Below, in pieces: positions 47,884 to 54,132 of a stretch of DNA of 54,132 nucleotides; within the stretch, counting starts at the first letter, position 1, and each line of letters starts with the position of its first letter. The notes below the pieces were generated by a model that saw nothing but the letters and a program-made list of their open reading frames with translations, ran no database searches and was not told where the DNA came from. Made by a program: the position numbers and the translations under genes. This DNA comes from Camelimonas fluminis. GTDB taxonomy: Bacteria; Pseudomonadota; Alphaproteobacteria; Rhizobiales; Beijerinckiaceae. Location of the stretch: NCBI RefSeq assembly GCF_014656355.1, contig NZ_BNCG01000006.1:1-54132 (forward strand), read 5' to 3'.

Positions 47884-48159
47884 GGGAATTGGCGGGCGCC
47901 AGGCCATGCCGATGACCCTGGAGGTCCGTGGGGAAGAAGATGCGGACCACGCCTGTGTTACGGCGGCAGGATGCGTCTGGCGATCCGGCAGTGTTGAGGG
48001 TGTCCGTGCTGTCCGGTTTGTGGCCAGATTGTGACATGGCCGGGGAAACTGCTTCGGATTGGGGCGGTGGACCGGGAAAACCCTGGTCGGGTTGTTGATT
48101 TATCCGCGATCGGCTCTATGCCGGGCGCGGGGGTTGATGGTGAATTGCAGGAGCTGTTC

Positions 48160-49485
48160 ATGAGTCATGCCGCCACGCCCCTGGCGACCGGGTCCGACAA
48201 CAGCGGAATGTCTGACGGAAAACGCATTTTTGCGATTTTCGCCGCCTCTTCCGGCAACCTGGTCGAATGGTTCGATTTTTACGCCTACGCGTTCACGGCG
48301 GTTTATTTCGCACACGCCTTCTTTCCCAAGAGCAATCCGACCGTTGAACTGATGAACGCCGCGGCGGTGTTCGCCATCGGCTTCCTGATGCGGCCGATCG
48401 GCGGCTGGCTGTTTGGCATGGTCGCGGACCGGTACGGGCGCAAGCGCTCGATGATCATCGCGGTGCTGATGATGTGCGGCGGTTCGCTGATGATCGGCCT
48501 GCTGCCCACCTATCAGAGCATTGGCGTTCTGGCGCCCGCCCTGCTGCTGCTCGCCCGCATGGTGCAGGGCCTGTCGGTTGGCGGCGAATACGGCACCAGC
48601 GCCACCTACATGAGCGAGGTGGCCAAGGCCGGGCGGCGCGGTTTCTTCAGCTCTTTCCAGTATGTGACGCTGATCGGCGGCCAGTTGCTGGCCTCGCTGG
48701 TCGTGCTGATCCTTCACGCCACGATCGATGATGAGCACATGCGGGCCTGGGGCTGGCGCATTCCGTTCTTCATCGGCGCCATCGCCGCGCTGATCGCCCT
48801 GTTCCTGCGCCGCACGCTGACCGAGACGCTGTCCGACGATCACGCCCAGCGCAAGGAGGCGGGTTCGCTGCGGGCCCTGCTGGCGCAGCATCCCAAGGCT
48901 TTCCTGCTGGTGCTTGGCCTGACGGCCGGCGGGTCGCTCATGTTCTACACATGGTCGACCTACATGCAGAAATATCTCATCAACACGACAGGTCTGCCTG
49001 CCGCCGCCACCAGCGTGGTGATGACCTCGGTGCTGTTCATCTTCATGATCGCGCAACCGGCCTTCGGCGCGCTCTCGGACCAGATCGGCCGGCGCACCTG
49101 CATCATCATCTTTGGCGTGCTTGGCATCCTCTGCACCGTGCCGCTGCTGACGCAGATCGCCACGGCGTCGACCCCGTTCATCGCCGGCGCGCTGGTGCTG
49201 GCCGGCATGCTGATGATCAGCTTCTATACGTCGATCAGCGGCGTGGTGAAGGCGGAGCTGTTCCCGCCGGAAGTGCGCGCCCTCGGCGTCGGCTTTCCAT
49301 ACGCGGTGGCCAACGCCCTGTTCGGCGGCACCGCCGAATATGTGGCGCTGGCCCTCAAGAACGCCGGTCACGAGTCCTGGTTCGGCTGGTATGTCACCGC
49401 CATGGCCGTTCTGGTGCTGGTGGTTGGCCTGCTGATGCCGGACAACCGCAAGGAAGGTTATCTGCGCGGCGAGGGCATTCACTGA
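48160..49485 (+). CDS. MFS carboxylate/proton symporter, MHS family (KgtP/ShiA-like)
   Basis: 441 residues from ATG 48160 (AGGAG about eight bases upstream); the open frame from 48031 precedes a ribosome-binding site and is not needed. The metabolite:H+ symporter start [22 protein letters not shown], loop 2-3 [54 protein letters not shown] and [14 protein letters not shown] are all present. Probably imports a dicarboxylate or aromatic acid. A strong terminator follows. Confidence 0.92.
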   Translation: MSHAATPLATGSDNSGMSDGKRIFAIFAASSGNLVEWFDFYAYAFTAVYFAHAFFPKSNPTVELMNAAAVFAIGFLMRPIGGWLFGMVADRYGRKRSMIIAVLMMCGGSLMIGLLPTYQSIGVLAPALLLLARMVQGLSVGGEYGTSATYMSEVAKAGRRGFFSSFQYVTLIGGQLLASLVVLILHATIDDEHMRAWGWRIPFFIGAIAALIALFLRRTLTETLSDDHAQRKEAGSLRALLAQHPKAFLLVLGLTAGGSLMFYTWSTYMQKYLINTTGLPAAATSVVMTSVLFIFMIAQPAFGALSDQIGRRTCIIIFGVLGILCTVPLLTQIATASTPFIAGALVLAGMLMISFYTSISGVVKAELFPPEVRALGVGFPYAVANALFGGTAEYVALALKNAGHESWFGWYVTAMAVLVLVVGLLMPDNRKEGYLRGEGIH

Positions 49486-49898
49486 GCCGGCCGGACTTCA
49501 TCGCGACAATGGACGAACGACAACGGGCGCTCCGGCCAGGCTGGAGCGCCCGTTGTGTTTTGACGGTGGTCGCAGAACTTTCGTTCATTGATGCAGGAAA
49601 AGAGCGCCGCCGACTGATGTAAGCGGCGGATTTTCCTTGCCGGACACGAAACTGTGGGTTGTGGGAAGCTTGATTAATGCTTGCCGGGCGCCGCACACTT
49701 CATGGGCCGGGCGCATCATACCAGATCGCGAAGGCGCATGCTGTGCGCCGCTCTGGCCTGAACCAGTCCCCGAAGAGCCAGGCTCAACGGGTTCCGGCGT
49801 CGGGGCAGGCGGGAATCGCACTGCGCCACGGCGGCTCGAAGAACCACAAGCCGCCCGACGCGACGGGCGGACAAGCAGGTTTGCGGGGAGGACATTTC
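49486..49898. other. Gap between MFS and cyclase-family genes
   Basis: About 410 bases with the terminator at 49522-49561; an in-frame extension of the cyclase gene begins at 49677 but has no ribosome-binding site, and the true start is at 49899. The stretch 49640-49690 may hold the promoter for the cyclase gene, but no clear boxes were assigned. Confidence 0.45.
49522..49561 (+). terminator. Intrinsic terminator of the MHS-family gene
   Basis: AACGGGCGCTCC (49522-49533) pairs with GGAGCGCCCGTT (49543-49554), nine-base loop, then GTGTTTTG. 37 bases after the stop codon. Confidence 0.85.
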
Positions 49899-50915
49899 AT
49901 GACGGTTGTGCATGGGGCCAGGGAACGGATGACCGCGGCAAGGCGGGCAGGTCTGGGGGCGGCGCTGGCGCTCGCCATGGCGGCGGCGCCAGGCGGGGCG
50001 CTTCTGGCGAAGGATGACGCCGCTCCGGCTGGCAAAACCGAACAGGACTGGACGAAGTCCAAGTGGGGGCCGAAGGATGAGGTGGGCGCGGCCAATTACC
50101 AGACGCCCGAGCTGGTGAAAAAGGCGGCCGATCTGGTCAAGACTGGCAAGGTTTACAACCTCGCCATGGAATCCAACCTGTCGTTGCCGGCTTATGAGCC
50201 GCGCAAGATGGAGATCCTGGTGGTGCAGCCGGCCCAGGCCGGTCCGAACGGCGTTTTTGGCCCCAACAAGGCCACCTACAACGACGACATGATCGTCGGC
50301 TGGAACGGCGCCGGCACCCATATCGATGGCCTCGGCCATCTCGGCGTCGACCACGTTTATTACAACGGCCACAAGATCCATGAGTTCGCTGACATCAAGG
50401 GCCTGAAGAAGCTCGGCCTTGAGAAGTTCCCGCCGGTGGTGGCGCGCGGCGTGCTGCTCGACATCGCGGCGTTGAAGGGCGTCGACATGCTGAAGGAAGG
50501 CACGCCGATCAACAGCAAGGAAATCGAGGAGGCGGCGAAGAAGCAGGGCGTCGAGATCCGTCAGGGCGACGTGGTGCTGCTGCACACCGGCTGGGCCGAC
50601 ATGATCGGCAAGGACAACAAGAAATACATCGCTGTGCAGCCGGGTCTTGGCATGGACGGCGCCAGATACCTGACGGGCAAGGGCGTTATCGCCATTGGCT
50701 CGGATACGGCGGCGCTCGAAGTGTTGCCGGGCGAAACCAAGGATCTGTTCCCGGTGCACCAGGAATTGCTGGCGCGCAAGGGCACCTACATCCTGGAAAA
50801 TATCGTCACGAAGGACCTGGCGGCCGACAAGGCGAGCGAGTTCATGGTGATCCTGTCGCCGCCGCGCATTACCGGCTCCGTGCAGGCCATCTTCACGCCC
50901 GTGGCGGTGCGGTAG
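49899..50915 (+). CDS. Exported cyclase-family (kynurenine-formamidase-like) hydrolase
   Basis: 338 residues from ATG 49899 with GGAGG seven bases upstream. Export signal RMTAARRAGLGAALALAMAAAPGGALLA, then GPKDEVGAANYQTPELV, the metal-binding motif GAGTHIDGLGHLG (HxDxxxH form), DVVLLHTGWADMIG and AAIGSDTAALEVLPG-like sequence (IAIGSDTAALEVLPG). Family members hydrolyse N-formylkynurenine, isatin or other ring amides/lactones; the signal peptide puts this one in the periplasm. Substrate unknown. Confidence 0.88.
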   Translation: MTVVHGARERMTAARRAGLGAALALAMAAAPGGALLAKDDAAPAGKTEQDWTKSKWGPKDEVGAANYQTPELVKKAADLVKTGKVYNLAMESNLSLPAYEPRKMEILVVQPAQAGPNGVFGPNKATYNDDMIVGWNGAGTHIDGLGHLGVDHVYYNGHKIHEFADIKGLKKLGLEKFPPVVARGVLLDIAALKGVDMLKEGTPINSKEIEEAAKKQGVEIRQGDVVLLHTGWADMIGKDNKKYIAVQPGLGMDGARYLTGKGVIAIGSDTAALEVLPGETKDLFPVHQELLARKGTYILENIVTKDLAADKASEFMVILSPPRITGSVQAIFTPVAVR

Positions 50916-51014
50916 TCGCAAACCGGCTTGCCGGTTTCGCGCCGGATCTGGTGGCGCAGCGCCGTTCTGGTGAGGAGGGCGTTTCGCCCTGACCCGGTGA
51001 GGGGACGCTGGCTG

Positions 51015-51115
51015 GAGCATTTTCGAGAAAAGTGGAGCCCACTTTTCGTGAAGAAAATGCGTCACGTTAAAGGGACGAAGCGTTTTCAGGTGAGCTGGCT
51101 TTCACCGGAAACGCC
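51015..51115 (+). repeat. Dispersed repeat family 2, copy 3
   Basis: GAGCATTTTCGAGAAAAGTGG and CCCACTTTTCGTGAAGAAAATGC form an imperfect palindrome; then GCGTTTTCAGGTGAGCTGG. Best preserved copy in the window; aligns with 46876-46977 and, inverted, with 6460-6582. Confidence 0.8.
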
Positions 51116-51129
51116 CGGGCAGAAACAGG

Positions 51130-51153
51130 AAAGGGCGGCCAGAGCCGCCCTTT
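51130..51153. terminator. Bidirectional terminator between convergent genes
   Basis: AAAGGGCGGC and GCCGCCCTTT form a 10-bp stem with a four-base loop. It lies between the plus-strand cyclase gene and the minus-strand MFS gene and has short T runs on both sides. Confidence 0.7.
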
Positions 51154-51189
51154 CGTCCGTGTTTGCGGCGTCGCGCCAGGACCTCCGGC

Positions 51190-52500
51190 TTACTCCGCCG
51201 GGCTGACAGCGACGTTGTAGCTGGCGATGCGCCGCGCCGCGATCGCCAGGGCGGCGGCGGTCAGAAGGGCGGCGATGGTCAGATACCAGCCAACGGCGGC
51301 GAGGCCATGGGTGGTGGCGAGCGAGGTGGCGATGTACGGCGCCAGTGACGCGCCAAGAATGCCGCCGATATTGAAGGTGAGCGAGGACCCGGTGTAGCGC
51401 ACCGAGGTCGGGAACAGCTCCGCCAGCGCCGTGCCCAGCGGGCCGTAGGTGAAGCCCATCAGGGCGAGGCCGATGATCAGGTAGAGGCCAATCAGCCACA
51501 GATTGCCGGAACCGAACATCGGGCCGGTGAGGAAGCCGAAGGCGGCGATGGCGAGACTGACGCCGATCAGCACGCGCAGCCGGCCCAGCCGGTCGGCCAG
51601 CACGGCTGAAGCCGGAATGCCGAGGCCAAAGAACAGCACCGCCAGCATCTGCAGCGGCAGAAACGTATCGCGCGGCACGCCAAGACGCGCGGTGCCCCAG
51701 CTCAGGCAGAACACCGTCATCAGATAGAACAGCACGAAGGTGGCCATTGAGCCGATCGATCCCAGCAGCAGGGCGCCAGGGTGCTCGCGCAACACCGCGA
51801 GCATGGGCGCGCGCACCCGCTCGTTATGCTGCACCGCCTTGTTGAAAGCGGGGGTCTCCGTCACCTTCAGGCGCACATACAGGCCGACGAGCACCAGCGC
51901 GGCGCTGACGATGAAGGGCAGGCGCCAGCCCCAGTTCAGGAACTGCTCGTTGGTCATCATGTGGTCCAGCGCCAGGAACGAGCCATTGGCGAGGATAAAG
52001 CCGATGGGCGCGCCCAGCTGGGGGAACATGCCGTACCAGGCCTGCTTGCCGGGCGGGGCGTTCTCCGTGGCGAGCAGCACCGCGCCGCCCCATTCGCCGC
52101 CAAGACCGAGGCCCTGGCCCAGCCGGCACAGGGCCAGCAGCAGCGGCGCCGCCACGCCAATCGTTTCATACCCTGGCAACAGCCCGATGAGCACCGTGGA
52201 AACGCCCATGGTCATCAGCGCCGCCACCAGGGTGGCCTTGCGGCCGATGCGATCGCCGAAGTGGCCGAAGATCGCCGCGCCGATCGGGCGGGCGAAAAAG
52301 GCGATGGCGAAGGTGGCGAAGGACTGCAACAGCGCGCTGGTGGGGTCGCTGGCGGGGAAAAACAGCTTCGGGAAGATCAGCACCGCCGCGGTGGCGTAGA
52401 CATAGAAATCGAAGAATTCGATCGTGGTGCCGATCAGGCTGGCGGCGAGAACCCGCGCCGGGGAATTGCCGGCGGGCAGGGGTGTTGTTGAGCTGGACAC
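51190..52500 (-). CDS. MFS metabolite/proton symporter, MHS family
   Basis: 436 residues from GTG 52500 (GGAG eight bases upstream); the upstream ATG at 52590 would add an Arg-rich tail with no ribosome-binding site. Family landmarks: AASLIGTTIEFFDFYVYATAAVLIFPKLFFP split over helix 1, FGHFGDRIGRKATLV (loop 2-3), GLGLGGEWGGAVLLATENAP, GWRLPFIVSAALVLVGLYVRLKVTETPAF and ADRLGRLRVLIG. Transports an organic acid or similar solute. Ends near the terminator at 51130. Confidence 0.93.
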   Translation of the reverse strand: MSSSTTPLPAGNSPARVLAASLIGTTIEFFDFYVYATAAVLIFPKLFFPASDPTSALLQSFATFAIAFFARPIGAAIFGHFGDRIGRKATLVAALMTMGVSTVLIGLLPGYETIGVAAPLLLALCRLGQGLGLGGEWGGAVLLATENAPPGKQAWYGMFPQLGAPIGFILANGSFLALDHMMTNEQFLNWGWRLPFIVSAALVLVGLYVRLKVTETPAFNKAVQHNERVRAPMLAVLREHPGALLLGSIGSMATFVLFYLMTVFCLSWGTARLGVPRDTFLPLQMLAVLFFGLGIPASAVLADRLGRLRVLIGVSLAIAAFGFLTGPMFGSGNLWLIGLYLIIGLALMGFTYGPLGTALAELFPTSVRYTGSSLTFNIGGILGASLAPYIATSLATTHGLAAVGWYLTIAALLTAAALAIAARRIASYNVAVSPAE

Positions 52501-53030
52501 GCGATGGGCTCCGGCGGTGAGGTCGCCGCGTCTGGAGATGGCTCTCCCTGGCGACGCGAAGCCGGAACAAGGCCGACGCGCATGAAACACGCGCGCCAGC
52601 CCGGCGCCGGCTGATTTGATTTTACAGGTCGCCGTTGCAGATCGCCGGCGGTAAAGCCGGCCGTGCTCCAGATTGTCGCTGACGATTTGCCCGCGACAGC
52701 CTCCGGGTGGAAAGCCGGCCTGATCAGGGCTGGAAAGCAGACCGTTGCTTCAACCTGAAAGGCCGGCGCCCGCAACATCACGGATTGCTGGAAACCTGTT
52801 CGTAACGCTGCGTAAATGTCTGGCCTCGCGGCTGCAATACTGCTTTCGCCGCAGCAGGGTCCCGTTCATGGCATGGCAGACATGCCTGGCGACGCCCAAC
52901 CGGGGGCGCCGGCGTCCGGCAAACGCGCGCCGCCGACATGAAAACGGGCGCCCCATGGGGGCGCCCGCATCATTTTGAGAGTTTAGCCGTACTGTCTTCG
53001 GGCGAAGCTGTGTCCGCCGCCCTGGCAATG
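52501..53030. other. Gap between two minus-strand genes
   Basis: 530 bases. The 52945-52967 terminator belongs to the ligase upstream on the minus strand; the rest presumably holds the promoter of the MFS gene. No repeat family or small gene was recognised. Confidence 0.45.
52938..52967 (-). terminator. Intrinsic terminator of the acyl-CoA ligase gene
   Basis: CGGGCGCCCC (52945-52954) and GGGGCGCCCG (52958-52967), three-base loop, followed on the minus strand by TTTTCATG. About 60 bases after the ligase stop. Confidence 0.8.
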
Positions 53031-54132
53031 CTAGCGCGGCGCCGGAATCCGGAAATCGCGGCCTTCCTCCATCCAGCGGATGCGCTCGTCGCGCAGCATG
53101 GTGCGGCGCACCTTGCCGGCGTCATCGCGGACGGTGGCGTTGGTGAATTCGTAGCTTTCCGGATGCTTGGGCTTGCTCAGGCGCTCGCTGAGGAACGCCG
53201 GCAGCCCCGCCAGCAGGGCGTCGGCTGAGGTTTCCGGCGCGATCTCGATGATGGCGTGGATGCGCGCGCCGAGATCCGGATCGGGCAGGCCAACGACGGC
53301 GCAGCTGCGAATATCCGGATTGGCGATCAGCGCCGCCTCGACCTCGGCCGGATAGGTGTTGGCGCCGCCGCGCAGGATCATGTCCGAGCGCCGGTCAGCC
53401 AGCCAGATGTAGCCTTCCTCATCCATGTGGCCGATGTCGCCGAGCGACTCCCAGCCCCCGGCGTCGCGCTTCGCGTCAGCGCCGATGTAGTGGTAGGTGG
53501 TTCCGGGACCGTCGGCGGCCTTCAGGAAGATTTCGCCGACCTCGCCGCGCGGCAATTCATTGCCGGCCTCATCGACCACCTTGGCCTGACCGTTCTCGAC
53601 GCGACCCACCGAGCCCTTGCGCTTCACCCATTCCGTGCCAGGAATGACGGTAGAGGCCTGGCGCTCGGTGCCGCCATAAAGCTCATAGATCTTTTCCGCG
53701 CCAAGCCAGTCGATCCATGCCTCCTTCAGCCATTGCGGCATGGGCGCCGCCATGTGGAACACGGTCTTCAGGCTGGAGACATCGTAGCGCTTGCGGACGT
53801 CTTCCGGCAGCGACCAGATGCGGCTCATCATCGTCGGCACGAAATTCACCCAGTCGATGCGGTGTTCGGCGATCAGGCGCAGGGCCTCTTCGGCGTCGAA
53901 CTTCTGCATGCCGACCAGCAGGCCGCCGCCAAGCAGGGCGCTGTGGGAAATGATGAATGGCGCATTGTGATACAGCGGCCCCGGATTGAGCAGGCGCGCA
54001 TCCTGATGAACCAGCGGCGGGATCGCCACGGTGTCGTGGATCGCCGGCATGTGGTCGACAATCACCTTGGGACGGCCGGTGGAGCCGCCGGAGGTCATGG
54101 CCTTCCAGTAGCGCGCCACAGGCGCCTCCACC
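53031..54132 (-). CDS. AMP-forming acyl-CoA ligase, 5' end outside the window
   Basis: The last 367 codons of a ligase whose start lies beyond the window. The adenylation P-loop TSGGSTGRPKVIV is just inside the visible part, followed by YELYGGTERQA (adenine/hinge region), ESLGDIGHMDEEGYIWLADRRSDMILRGG (catalytic core, split) and a C-terminal domain ending in DDAGKVRRTMLRDERI, where the reactive lysine of the family is in GKVRR. The NTYPAEVEAALIANPDI segment is typical. It activates an unknown carboxylate; TGRPK and short-type C-terminus suggest the bile-acid/short aryl group. Paired with the downstream MFS carrier on the same strand. Confidence 0.92.
   Translation of the reverse strand, partial: VEAPVARYWKAMTSGGSTGRPKVIVDHMPAIHDTVAIPPLVHQDARLLNPGPLYHNAPFIISHSALLGGGLLVGMQKFDAEEALRLIAEHRIDWVNFVPTMMSRIWSLPEDVRKRYDVSSLKTVFHMAAPMPQWLKEAWIDWLGAEKIYELYGGTERQASTVIPGTEWVKRKGSVGRVENGQAKVVDEAGNELPRGEVGEIFLKAADGPGTTYHYIGADAKRDAGGWESLGDIGHMDEEGYIWLADRRSDMILRGGANTYPAEVEAALIANPDIRSCAVVGLPDPDLGARIHAIIEIAPETSADALLAGLPAFLSERLSKPKHPESYEFTNATVRDDAGKVRRTMLRDERIRWMEEGRDFRIPAPR

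Overview
The window (about 54 kb, GC-rich, strong third-position GC bias) looks like chromosomal DNA of an alphaproteobacterium, most likely of the Hyphomicrobiales/Rhizobiales. The pointers are the initiator tRNA sequence, an imuA-imuB-dnaE2 mutasome under a GTTC-N7-GTTC LexA box (the alphaproteobacterial SOS operator), a speF-type leader RNA in front of an ornithine decarboxylase, BluB, LIV-type transporters for carboxylates, and several families of dispersed palindromic repeats in the gaps. No phage, plasmid, insertion sequence or CRISPR array was seen. The species cannot be named from the sequence alone.

Layout. 1-94: 3' end of a tRNA-fMet and its terminator. 214-6300 (minus): SOS mutagenesis operon imuA-imuB-dnaE2. 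6668-9726 (minus): ada and leuA. 10431-11284 (plus): a metQ-like gene broken by one frameshift. 11635-17267 (minus): outer membrane factor, macA, macB (a tripartite efflux pump) and bluB. 18021-20717 (plus): metN-metI-metQ methionine importer behind an AT-rich promoter. 20721-22499 (minus): ABC exporter. 22665-23786: VOC protein and divergent TetR regulator sharing a 21-bp palindrome. 24007-27153 (minus): MFS exporter and a Tat-exported OpgD/OpgG-type glucan protein. 27240-29971 (plus): long structured leader, speF-type decarboxylase, terminator, GNAT acetyltransferase. 30049-33744: creatininase-family hydrolase divergent from an NMT1/THI5-type ABC importer. 34062-36403: MarR regulator, D-2-hydroxyacid dehydrogenase, small membrane protein. 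36899-40003: amidase bracketed by two related repeats, then a NicO metal exporter with its DUF1007 partner. 40344-47883 (plus): acyl-CoA ligase and a full LIV-type ABC importer (livG-H-M-K-F). 48160-50915 (plus): MHS-family MFS carrier and exported cyclase-family hydrolase. 51190-54132 (minus): second MHS carrier and the 3' part of another acyl-CoA ligase.

Working together: the imu operon is a complete DNA-damage mutasome; metNIQ imports methionine; the pump genes overlap or abut and are probably one transcript; the second half of the window is rich in carboxylate import and CoA activation. Most unusual points are the LexA box lying across the annotated imuA start codon, the GTG start of imuB inside imuA, the frameshifted metQ copy, the long speF leader containing an early terminator, dispersed repeats that supply gene stop codons, and related repeats on both sides of the amidase gene. 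I did not find a clearly new multi-gene system; the best candidates for new biology are the speF leader region and the creatininase/ABC importer locus.
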